Assembly (NCBI RefSeq): GCF_900112265.1
Contig: NZ_FOLO01000029.1
Coordinates: forward strand, 1-64,000
DNA length: 64,000 bases
Origin: Pseudoalteromonas denitrificans DSM 6059
GTDB lineage: Bacteria > Pseudomonadota > Gammaproteobacteria > Enterobacterales > Alteromonadaceae
Direction: 5' to 3'
Both the position numbers and the translations under genes were made by a program. Below, in pieces: positions 19,776 through 27,456 of the stretch (positions are counted from its first letter, which is position 1; each line of letters opens with the position of its first letter). The notes under the pieces are model-generated. The model was not told where the DNA came from. It was given only the letters and a program-made list of their open reading frames with translations, and made no database searches.

Positions 19776-21203
19776 ATGAGTTTTTATTACATCCCATCAT
19801 TCATTTTGGTATTAGGTTCATTAATGATATTGATCCAGCTTTGCTTTAAAAGAAGGCATTCTTTTGCCTATCTCACTTCAGGACTCAGTTTATTAGCGGC
19901 TTTATTTTTACAACTCTATCTACAAAAGAATGAGAGCTTAATTGAACCCTTGTTTACTTTTAATGCACAGACAAGTTTTATATCACTTTTATTATTTATG
20001 ATTATTGGCCTTATTTGGTCTCAGATCTATCATTGGCTTGAAACGCTTAGTGAACAAAAAGAAGAGTATTATTTACTATTTTTATTAACTGCTTTAGGTG
20101 GTGTAATTATGGTTTCAAGTAATCACTTTGCGAGCTTTTTTATGGGTTTAGAATTAATGAGTTTATCTTTTATAGGCTTAATTGCTTATTGTGGACATGA
20201 TCAAAAAGCACAAGAAGCGGGTATTAAATACTTAATTTTATCGGCCATTGCTTCTGCATTTATATTAATGGGTACCGCTATTTTATATTTACAATTTGGT
20301 TCTTTGTCATTTTCAAATTTAATGCAAACACCTTCAATACAAGTATTACCGCAATGGACAATTGTATGCGCGATCATCTTTATTTTTACGGGCTTATTTT
20401 TTAAACTTTCTTTAGTACCTTGCCACCTTTGGATAGCTGACTTATTTGAAGGCGCCCCACTTGTCACCACAGCGTTACTTGCAACTTTATCTAAATTAGC
20501 TGCCTTTATTGTTTTATGGCGTTTAATGAACTTAGGTCAATGGCAGCAATATCAAATTATTATAGATATTATTGTTATCACATCAATTGCTTCTATGTTT
20601 GTGGGCAATGTATTAGCTTTATTTCAAAAAAATCTATTACGCTTAGTGGCCTACTCTTCAATTGCACATTTTGGGTATTTACTTATTGTTTTATTATTAA
20701 TAAATAACGATAAAGTTTTATTTTCAACTCAAAGTTTTAATACTCAAACTTTACTTTTTTATTTAGTTGCCTATTTATTTACACTGGTAGGTGTATTTTC
20801 TATTTTAATTCAATTACCAAAAGTCAAAATGCTTGATGATTTAAATGGCTTATTTTGGCACAAACCTTTTATTGCTATTACCTTAATCTTGCTAATGTTA
20901 TCACTCGCTGGCATTCCTTTAACTTTAGGTTTTATGGCAAAGTTTTACTTAGTGATGGCAGCCATAAGCCAACAGCTTTGGTTATTACTCGCAGCTCTGG
21001 TATTAGGCAGTACTGTAGGGTTATTTTATTATTTAAAAGTCATTTTAGCTATGGTTAAAAGACCCAAAAATGACATCGCGTTTAATAATCTACTCTCTGA
21101 TGGAAATAACCTATCACTTAATATTCTCATACTCTTTTTGGTGATAGGCTTTGGTATATTTCCAACATCGTTAAGTCAATTTATTCAGCAAATTGCAAAT
21201 TAA
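19776..21203 (+). CDS. nuoN: NADH:quinone oxidoreductase subunit N (antiporter-like)
   Basis: Third antiporter-like subunit and last gene of the operon, 475 aa (E. coli 485). Visible features are Glu126 in FMGLELMSLSFIGL, the helix with FKLSLVPCHLWIADLFEGAP, and LRLVAYSSIAHFGYLLI. Its stop codon overlaps the stop of the converging trpS gene by 4 bp. There is no room for a terminator between them, so the two transcripts must run antisense into each other. Confidence 0.96.
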   Translation: MSFYYIPSFILVLGSLMILIQLCFKRRHSFAYLTSGLSLLAALFLQLYLQKNESLIEPLFTFNAQTSFISLLLFMIIGLIWSQIYHWLETLSEQKEEYYLLFLLTALGGVIMVSSNHFASFFMGLELMSLSFIGLIAYCGHDQKAQEAGIKYLILSAIASAFILMGTAILYLQFGSLSFSNLMQTPSIQVLPQWTIVCAIIFIFTGLFFKLSLVPCHLWIADLFEGAPLVTTALLATLSKLAAFIVLWRLMNLGQWQQYQIIIDIIVITSIASMFVGNVLALFQKNLLRLVAYSSIAHFGYLLIVLLLINNDKVLFSTQSFNTQTLLFYLVAYLFTLVGVFSILIQLPKVKMLDDLNGLFWHKPFIAITLILLMLSLAGIPLTLGFMAKFYLVMAAISQQLWLLLAALVLGSTVGLFYYLKVILAMVKRPKNDIAFNNLLSDGNNLSLNILILFLVIGFGIFPTSLSQFIQQIAN

Positions 21204-22234
21204 AATAGATTTAAGCCAAAAGCAGATTTTACTTTTTGCAAAACTTGATTTGCCTCTTCTTGTGATTTTTCACTGCCTTGTTTTAAAATTTTAATCAGCT
21301 GAGCTTTATCATTCATATAAAGTGATCTTCGTTCACGAATAGGTTTTAAAACATCTTGCAAGCATGATTCTAAAATCTTTTTTGTTGTACCATCGCCCAG
21401 TCCTCCAGCTTTATAATGTGCTTTTAAATCTTTAATATATGTATCATCTTCATGAAAAGCATCTAAATAAGTAAATACGACATTACCATCGATTTGTCCT
21501 GGATCATTAATATTCAAATGCATTGGGTCCGTATACATAGATTTTACCGCTTTAGATATTTCCTTTTCATTTGATCCCAGCATGATTGTATTGCCTAAAG
21601 ATTTAGACATTTTATTTTTACCATCAACGCTTGGCAGTCTCGAAACCTTGCTCAATAGTGGTTTACATTCTATTAGCACATCAGCCTGGGCAATATGATT
21701 TAGCCTTCGAACAATTTCATTTGTTTGCTCAAGCATAGGTAATTGATCTTCACCCACAGGGATCAAAGTTGCATTAAAGCCTGTAATATCTGCAGCCTGA
21801 CTAATTGGATATGTTAAAAAGCCAGCTGGAATGGACTGACCAAAAGACTTACTTGCAATTTCATTTTTAACTGTTGGGTTTCTCTGAAGCCTAGCAATGG
21901 AAACTAAATTAGCGTAATACATTGTTAACTCTGCAAGTGCTGGAATTTTTGACTGTAAACATATCGTGGTTTTGAGTGGGTCAATACCAACAGCAAGATA
22001 ATCAGCAACAACATTTAGTATATTTGACGAGACCTTTTGAGGGTTATGCCCGTTATCGGTTAAACCTTGCATATCCGCAACTAAAATTGTTTGGGTATAT
22101 TGGTGTTGTAACTTGACTCTTTGCTGTAATGATCCTACAAAATGCCCTAAATGGAGTGGTCCTGTAGCACGATCGCCAGTCAGGATTTTTTCTGATTTAA
22201 TAACTTCTTTTTGAGATGTGTGAGTTTTTTGCAT
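21200..22234 (-). CDS. trpS: Tryptophanyl-tRNA synthetase, auxiliary/Firmicutes-like type
   Basis: Class Ic aminoacyl-tRNA synthetase charging tRNA-Trp, 344 aa. ILTGDRATGPLHLGHFVGSL (17-36) contains the HIGH motif (HLGH, 28-31), and KMSKS is at 208-212. The wording TGDRATGxLHLGH, ARLQRNPTVKNEI and DPGQIDGNVVF resembles streptococcal and clostridial TrpRS more than the E. coli enzyme, whose N-terminus reads FSGAQPSGELTIGNYMG. This suggests transfer or a second, alternative TrpRS. It starts at ATG behind CGGAGA and is preceded by a Trp-codon leader peptide. Sensitivity or resistance to TrpRS inhibitors such as indolmycin cannot be read from the sequence. Confidence 0.93.
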   Translation of the reverse strand: MQKTHTSQKEVIKSEKILTGDRATGPLHLGHFVGSLQQRVKLQHQYTQTILVADMQGLTDNGHNPQKVSSNILNVVADYLAVGIDPLKTTICLQSKIPALAELTMYYANLVSIARLQRNPTVKNEIASKSFGQSIPAGFLTYPISQAADITGFNATLIPVGEDQLPMLEQTNEIVRRLNHIAQADVLIECKPLLSKVSRLPSVDGKNKMSKSLGNTIMLGSNEKEISKAVKSMYTDPMHLNINDPGQIDGNVVFTYLDAFHEDDTYIKDLKAHYKAGGLGDGTTKKILESCLQDVLKPIRERRSLYMNDKAQLIKILKQGSEKSQEEANQVLQKVKSAFGLNLF

Positions 22235-22252
22235 GATATATCTCCGAAATTT

Positions 22253-22340
22253 ACCACCAGAGACATAATTATTTTATTCAATCACTGCCAACTGGCGGTT
22301 TTTGAATAAAAGGATTCAGTACCGCTCTATAAAAGAGAGC
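22253..22340 (-). promoter_or_regulatory. Trp attenuator: alternative hairpins before trpS
   Basis: On the minus strand four segments can pair in exclusive ways. 1:2 is GCTCT/AGAGC (22336-22340 with 22324-22328), around the leader stop codon. 2:3 is GCGGT/ACCGC (22321-22325 with 22295-22299), enclosing TGAAT/ATTCA (22314-22318, 22303-22307). 3:4 is TTTTATTCAA/TTGAATAAAA (22302-22311, 22272-22281) with inner GCCA/TGGC. Segment 3 (22292-22299) can also pair over 8 bp with 22253-22260, close to the GGAG ribosome site at 22242-22245. No T-run follows 3:4, so control may act on translation or through Rho rather than by an intrinsic terminator. Confidence 0.75.
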
Positions 22341-22386
22341 GCCACCAAGAATTTAAGATGAAGGAAAAAACATTATTTATTTTCAT
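22327..22386 (-). CDS. Trp-rich leader peptide of trpS
   Basis: A 19-residue ORF, MKINNVFSFILNSWWRSLL, with tandem TGG codons (14 and 15; 22342-22347) located just before the hairpin that contains its stop codon. This is the classic layout of an amino-acid leader peptide: a ribosome short of Trp-tRNA stalls at WW and changes the downstream fold. The start codon has only a weak, distant AAGG. A TTGAAA-16-TAATTA promoter candidate lies just upstream, giving a very short 5' end. Two adjacent Trp codons in 19 are very unlikely by chance next to a trpS gene. Confidence 0.85.
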   Translation of the reverse strand: MKINNVFSFILNSWWRSLL

Positions 22387-22450
22387 TTTGTGAGATTATC
22401 AGCCTTAATTATTTAAAACAAGTTCAATTTCAAATTAAAACGGGCTAACG

Positions 22451-22684
22451 ATGAAACGAGAAATTTATACAGGTGAAATCAAATATATGCCATTTGAAGG
22501 CGGGTTTTACGGCATCATCACCGAAAGTAATTTGAAATTATTACCCATAAAATTACTTTCTCAATATAAACAAGATGGTGCAATTGTTGCGTTTTCAGGA
22601 AGATATATTAAAGACATAAAAACAATTCAACAATGGGGAAGCCCTTTTTTAATTGAAGAAATTAAACTCCTTTCCCCTAAATAA
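22451..22684 (+). CDS. Small conserved protein, OB-fold-like
   Basis: 77 aa, divergent from trpS. The pattern G-x-I-K-Y-M-P-F-E-G-G-F-Y-G-I ... L-L-P-I ... F-S-G-R ... Q-Q-W-G-S-P ... E-I-K is one I recognise from small uncharacterised bacterial and archaeal proteins with a predicted beta-barrel. No Shine-Dalgarno sequence is evident, so the start is uncertain. The function is unknown. Confidence 0.65.
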   Translation: MKREIYTGEIKYMPFEGGFYGIITESNLKLLPIKLLSQYKQDGAIVAFSGRYIKDIKTIQQWGSPFLIEEIKLLSPK

Positions 22685-22796
22685 AAGCGTTGTCAATTAT
22701 AGTTTTGATTTTATTGGTTTTTATTTTTAATAATATTAACAGCTGTCGAACTATTGACTAAATTAATAAACTGTCCATTTGAAAACTTAGGTTTTT

Positions 22797-23018
22797 ATGC
22801 GATTATCTCAATTGTCAGGCTATAAATTTGATAATATTCTCTCTAAAACTTTAAGCGAACAATTTCATTCAGATTTTACTTCAGAAAACCTCAAAGAAAC
22901 AATACATGGTGCTGAAGGACTGTATGTGTATTGCCCCATAGTGAGTAATAAACGATACGCTGGTGGCCTTAGCCATAAGAAAAAATATATTGCGCACAAG
23001 ATAACCTTCAAACCTTAA
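22797..23018 (+). CDS. Hypothetical small protein
   Basis: 73-aa ORF with no family I recognise, no signal peptide and no membrane segment; the C-terminus is basic (HKKKYIAHKITFKP). Only a weak AGG precedes the ATG. It lies in a region of small or decayed ORFs and may not be real. Confidence 0.3.
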   Translation: MRLSQLSGYKFDNILSKTLSEQFHSDFTSENLKETIHGAEGLYVYCPIVSNKRYAGGLSHKKKYIAHKITFKP

Positions 23019-23192
23019 TTATCTATCCTCAATTTTTGAACCCGTAATTGCAGCACCAGGTAATAATTGATTATCAATTGTACATATTAAAATACCAGTA
23101 AATTCAAACTGGTCAATTAAGTCAGAATTGCATAAATGCAGAACCAAGGCTAGTTGTTGATTAATTATACTAATATACTAAAATTTTAAAGT

Positions 23193-24029
23193 ATGAAATA
23201 TATAGTTAGCTTGGTGCGTTTGAGTTTGAGTTTGAGTTTGAGTTTGAGTTTGAGTTTGAGTTTGAGTTTGAGTTTGATATCGTTTACATACGAATTGATA
23301 AAGGGGGCTGGAATATTCATTCTATGTATTTCAATAGCCTATGCTAAACCTGTTGATATAAGGATTGTTTCTGAACAGTGGCCACCTCATATAAATATTG
23401 ATGGTAATGGAGTTATTTCAGGAGTATTAGTCAAAAAGGTTGCGCTAATTATGACTAACGCTGACCTTTCTTATTCGATTGATATCTATCCGTGGTCAAG
23501 AGCATACCAATTCGCCTTAACGAAAAAGAATGTCCTAATTTTCCCTATATTCAGAACGAATAAACGCGAAGATTTATTTCATTTTATTTGCCCACTAACA
23601 AAAAAAATTAATTTATATTTTGTTAAGCTTTCATCAAGACATGACATAAAAATATCGTCTTTATCAGACGCGAAAAAATATACTATCGGATTAATTAGAA
23701 ATGACTATGACCACCATTTTCTATTAAAAAATGGTTTTAAAAATGGGCTACAATTAGATGCAAATGCTGACGATTTAAGTTCCTTACGAAAATTGATGAA
23801 AGGGAGAATAGATTTAATGATCCAATCAAAAGGTTCTCTGCTGAAAATGCTCGATTCCTTAGATATAGAAAAATCTAAATTAGCATTTGCTTATAAGTTA
23901 AAAAATGAAAGTGTTGGAGATAATTGTATTGCATTAAGCAGAGGAACATCTCAAATAACGATTGATAAAATTAAAAAGTCACTGAGTGAAATTAACAGTA
24001 TTAACCCTTTATTAGATATTAACAATTAA
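23193..24029 (+). CDS. Periplasmic solute-binding protein (SBP_bac_3-like) with repeat-built signal peptide
   Basis: 278 aa. After an N-terminal stretch ending CISIAYA (probable signal-peptidase site near residue 50), the mature part VDIRIVSEQWPPHINIDGNG...ISGVLVKKV...IDIYPWSRAYQFA follows the bacterial extracellular solute-binding family 3 pattern. Stand-alone copies with no ABC genes are frequent in Alteromonadales. Residues 10-28 are nine Leu-Ser pairs plus Leu, coded by a hexanucleotide repeat (23218-23277). The ATG at 23193 lacks a good ribosome site, so the real start may be elsewhere. The ligand is unknown. Confidence 0.75.
   Translation: MKYIVSLVRLSLSLSLSLSLSLSLSLSLISFTYELIKGAGIFILCISIAYAKPVDIRIVSEQWPPHINIDGNGVISGVLVKKVALIMTNADLSYSIDIYPWSRAYQFALTKKNVLIFPIFRTNKREDLFHFICPLTKKINLYFVKLSSRHDIKISSLSDAKKYTIGLIRNDYDHHFLLKNGFKNGLQLDANADDLSSLRKLMKGRIDLMIQSKGSLLKMLDSLDIEKSKLAFAYKLKNESVGDNCIALSRGTSQITIDKIKKSLSEINSINPLLDINN
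23218..23277 (+). repeat. Hexanucleotide microsatellite (GTTTGA)10
   Basis: Ten perfect tandem copies of GTTTGA (60 bp). In the frame of the surrounding gene it reads TTG AGT, Leu-Ser, and adds an alternating hydrophobic stretch before the signal-peptide core. Copy-number change by slippage keeps the reading frame and would change only the length of the N-terminal segment. Confidence 0.98.
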
Positions 24030-24203
24030 ATCATTGCCTACTACTTATTGTAGGAAAATAAGCGAATACTTCTATTTAATAAGCATTTTTAGTATAAAGT
24101 CAGAGTACCGCCAACTTTAGCAACGATGGGAAATCCTTAAACCTGATTCTAAATTTAGTTCAGAGTTATTATAAACCAATCAAGCCTAAAAAAACGCTCT
24201 TAA

Positions 24204-26375
24204 CTAGTTGGATTTCATCAATACAATATCTGTATGGTATTTTTGTTGTCGCGTATAATAAACATGACTTTCATCATCCTTAACGCTTAGGTGGCGACCC
24301 GATAATGTTAACATGGTATCAATAGCAAATAGTTCCTTTGACTCACCCGTAAACAAATTCATTTTAAACAGCATTTGTTTTTTGCTTTTTAAAGACTTTG
24401 ATATATAAAACAATGCACCTGATTTAGCTTCCCAAGTATAACTTCCCCGCAAAACAAGTAACATCTCATCTTTTATATTTTGCATATTTGACTTCTTGAT
24501 TAGTCTAGAATGAACTTGAGATGTACCAATCTTTTGATAATACAAAGTATTTTTATCAAGTACTTCAAACCTTGAAACTGGTTGGCTTAAAATAATATGT
24601 TGCAGCCCTGATGTTAAGTTTTTCTCCATAATATGCCAAGTGCCATTAATTTCTTCGTACCAGTACAAAATATTGCCATCACTTGACCATTTTCCCATTT
24701 TGACATTATTTTTACTTTCTAATTGTTTCGCATTTCCTAATTCCACATCAAACTGCATAATCCGACTTGAGTTTGGGCCCAATACACTAACTAAAAGTTT
24801 TTTCCCATCAAAAGACCATGTAGGTTCTGATAATTTTTCTTTTATATTACTTTGAAATAATAATACATTAGCATTATTATTGAGCATTCTAAGCCATAAA
24901 GAGTCTATTCCTGAAGCTGTCGATACAAAAGCCAACATTTTGTTATTTGATGACAAACTTGGGTAATGTGTTTGCGGCAAATTTTTAAATACAGGTTCTG
25001 ACTTAATATCACCACTTTGTGACTTAAAAGTTTGCCAAATATTAAATTTACTTTCTCTTTCAATAAAAACAAATTTTTTGCTTACCTCATCAAAATCTAA
25101 GCTGCTACTGCTAATACTTTCTACTTTGTGTGTCGCTTTAGTTTCTAAGTCTATTTTCCAAATACCATTATCATTACTTTTAACAACCAAATAGTATATT
25201 GAATCACCGGTTTCGTCCCAAACAACTTGGCTGATCTCCTCCCCTATAACAAGTATATCTGTATATTCCTCTGTTTTTACATTAACCAAACCTATACTCC
25301 ATAAATTACTATTGGGGCGATAATGCACAACCGCTATTTTACGACCATCAGGAGAAAAACGAGGCCAGAGATGGCCTGATGCCTTGTGGATAGGTGCTGA
25401 CAATGTTTTAAACGTCCCATCAGCCAACGATACTAAAACTAGACTTTCAATTTTTTTTATATGATTAAAAACTGTCGTGACGAGATATTTTCCGTCAGGT
25501 GAATAATCTAAAGCATGAGTTTGTGAATATGGACACTCCGCCAATTCACGGTCCTGTAAATTGATAAAGTTAAAGATTCTAATGTAGCAACCAGAAGCAG
25601 ACAACTGCTTATAAGCGACCTCAAAACCATTAGGAGAAAATGCTGGCGATATATCACTGTGTTTTTGGCTAGCGTTTATTGTATCTGACTCACCCACATA
25701 AGTTATTTTATTATCTATAAGAGAATGTAGCCGAATTCTTAATTGTGCTTTCTCTTTATTATTAGCTGTGTACGCCAGATACTGACCATCATGGCTAAAA
25801 CGTACAAAACGTTCAGTATCATCATCTTTGGTTAAATAAGTTAATTGTATCTGTGATTTATTATCCGAGTTTATGTGTGTAGTGTTTTGGTTGATAAACA
25901 TTAAAAATACGATACTAAAAGTAATCACTAAAAATACCATCACTTGATTTTTTAAATCTAAATACCAAGCTTTTGCAACTTGAAGGGGTTTTATCTGCGT
26001 ATCAGTTATAGATTCAACAACTACTTCTTGTTGATATTCATACCAAACAACTTTCTTTTTAAGCCGGTACCCTTGTTTTGTTACAGTTTCAATATAATGT
26101 TGCTGTTTAGCTGAATCACCAAATACTTTTCTTAAATCTGATATCGCGCGACTTAGCACCATATCTGAGGTATGAATGGATCCCCAAACAGATAAAATGA
26201 GCTGTTCTTTTGAAAGCGTTTTACCTTGATGCATTGCAAGCTCAGTCAAAACATTGAGCATTTTTGGTGTGATCAGAATTTCTTCAGCATCTTTTGTAAC
26301 AAGATTGCGAGAGCTAAGCACATTAAATTCTCCCACCGAAAAGTTAGATGTTGCAGATGCTGTATTAGGTTTCAT
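24204..26375 (-). CDS. CadC/ToxR-like transmembrane regulator with PD40 beta-propeller
   Basis: 723 aa. An OmpR/PhoB-type winged helix spans about 12-107 (LTELAMHQGKTLSKEQLILSVWG, SDMVLSRAISDLRKVFGD, YIETVTKQGYRLKK). A linker and one transmembrane helix follow (145-161). The rest is periplasmic, with several TolB/PD40 strands such as FSPNGFEVAYKQ, YSPDGKYLVTTV and FSPDGRKIAVVHY. It is a one-component membrane regulator: DNA binding inside, sensing outside. It is divergent from the SnoaL-like gene at 26868, a possible target; ligand and targets are unknown. Confidence 0.9.
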   Translation of the reverse strand: MKPNTASATSNFSVGEFNVLSSRNLVTKDAEEILITPKMLNVLTELAMHQGKTLSKEQLILSVWGSIHTSDMVLSRAISDLRKVFGDSAKQQHYIETVTKQGYRLKKKVVWYEYQQEVVVESITDTQIKPLQVAKAWYLDLKNQVMVFLVITFSIVFLMFINQNTTHINSDNKSQIQLTYLTKDDDTERFVRFSHDGQYLAYTANNKEKAQLRIRLHSLIDNKITYVGESDTINASQKHSDISPAFSPNGFEVAYKQLSASGCYIRIFNFINLQDRELAECPYSQTHALDYSPDGKYLVTTVFNHIKKIESLVLVSLADGTFKTLSAPIHKASGHLWPRFSPDGRKIAVVHYRPNSNLWSIGLVNVKTEEYTDILVIGEEISQVVWDETGDSIYYLVVKSNDNGIWKIDLETKATHKVESISSSSLDFDEVSKKFVFIERESKFNIWQTFKSQSGDIKSEPVFKNLPQTHYPSLSSNNKMLAFVSTASGIDSLWLRMLNNNANVLLFQSNIKEKLSEPTWSFDGKKLLVSVLGPNSSRIMQFDVELGNAKQLESKNNVKMGKWSSDGNILYWYEEINGTWHIMEKNLTSGLQHIILSQPVSRFEVLDKNTLYYQKIGTSQVHSRLIKKSNMQNIKDEMLLVLRGSYTWEAKSGALFYISKSLKSKKQMLFKMNLFTGESKELFAIDTMLTLSGRHLSVKDDESHVYYTRQQKYHTDIVLMKSN

Positions 26376-26867
26376 TATGTCTCAACTGTATTATTTTATT
26401 ATTGTGGTGACTCTTAACAAACAAGGTACTCAGTATCACCTTGCAAGCAGTTTTAAATGATCAATGAAGGCCCGTCAAGATGTTTACATTTTATTATCAC
26501 TTTACAATTATCTAATAAAACATCTATCGTGCTAATAAGTTTCATTTTATGTAAACTTTTTTATTTAATATCACACTAGAATTTACAGTGAAAAATAATT
26601 CAATTCGTTTTTACTTTCGAATACAAGCACATAAAAACACATTTTATTTTTCTAACTTAAAATAAAAACTTGAACTCAACCGGTTGTTTTTACTTGCATT
26701 TTATTAACTTCAAAAATATTTCAATAAAATACATAGTCATTTTCAAGACACATTCCCTTTAAATTATTATGTTAATCCCACATTTAGACCATGAATAAAA
26801 TCTAGGTCGTTTTGTTGATACCCAACAATTTATATTTCGCTAAGTTTTGTTACATAAAGGCCTTGTT
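26376..26867. other. 492-bp divergent intergenic region
   Basis: Strongly AT-rich, with no ORF of note. It must hold promoters for the CadC-like gene and the SnoaL-like gene. I note a 10-bp palindrome CAACCGGTTG (26677-26686) as a possible protein-binding site. Nothing else recognisable. Confidence 0.5.
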
Positions 26868-27377
26868 ATGTTGAAAAAAATAATTACCTTAAGTGTGTGT
26901 TTATTACCACTGACCTTAATAAACGCTAAAGAAAACCAAAATAATATTAAAATTGCCGATGAATATTTAGAAGCCTACAAAGTCTTTGATGTAAAAAAAA
27001 TGGCAAGCTTTTATCAAGAAGATTCTGTATTTATTGACCCAACATCAGAAATTTTTGGTCCAAAAAATACATATAATATGAAAGGTCAAAAAGTCATTGT
27101 AGATACGCTCAGTAAATTAATTGAACAAACAGGAGGGATCGTTCTTGATTTTGATCTGAAACACAAATATGAAGCTGGTGGACATGTTACATTTATTGCG
27201 GACTTAAAGCTCTCATCAGGTAAAGGAGATAATTTAACAACAGCGTGTGCGCCTATTACAACAATTATTAATATTAAAGAGGGTAAAGTCATCGAGCATA
27301 GAGATTATTTTAGTTATAACCAATACATGAAAACGCATAAAAAAGGTGATCAAGCATGTTCTGGCGTTTATCAGTAA
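26868..27377 (+). CDS. Secreted SnoaL/NTF2-like protein
   Basis: 169 aa with a signal peptide (MLKKIITLSVCLLPLTLINA). The mature part looks like the NTF2/SnoaL cone fold: ADEYLEAYKVFDVKKMASFYQEDSVFIDP ... FGPKNTYNMKGQKVIVDTL ... GGHVTFIADLKL ... INIKEGKVIEHRDYFSYNQYM. The start is ATG 26868 with AAAGG seven bases upstream; an upstream in-frame ATG at 26847 has none. The substrate or role is unknown. It converges on the beta-helix gene across a long inverted repeat. Confidence 0.85.
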   Translation: MLKKIITLSVCLLPLTLINAKENQNNIKIADEYLEAYKVFDVKKMASFYQEDSVFIDPTSEIFGPKNTYNMKGQKVIVDTLSKLIEQTGGIVLDFDLKHKYEAGGHVTFIADLKLSSGKGDNLTTACAPITTIINIKEGKVIEHRDYFSYNQYMKTHKKGDQACSGVYQ

Positions 27378-27391
27378 TTTAAACATAACTT

Positions 27392-27438
27392 AATACATGC
27401 TTTATTAGACTCACATAATTCCATTCAAAGCATGTATT
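27392..27438. terminator. Probable bidirectional terminator
   Basis: Perfect 12-bp inverted repeat AATACATGCTTT / AAAGCATGTATT around a 23-nt loop, between two converging genes. Both arms are followed by TTATTAGAC-like sequence and not by a long T-run, so its strength is uncertain. Confidence 0.55.
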
Positions 27439-27456
27439 ATTAGACAAAGCTTAAAA

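Noticed and set aside
22684-22699. GCGTTGTCAATTAT resembling a NagR half-site
   Set aside because: Only one half of the palindrome is present and the flanking genes have no link to GlcNAc; not counted as an operator.
23019-23160. Leftward open stretch of about 47 codons (ending ...PGAAITGSKIEDR) that looks protein-like
   Set aside because: No ATG or ribosome site, and a stop lies just upstream. It may be the tail of a decayed gene, but the evidence is too thin to annotate.
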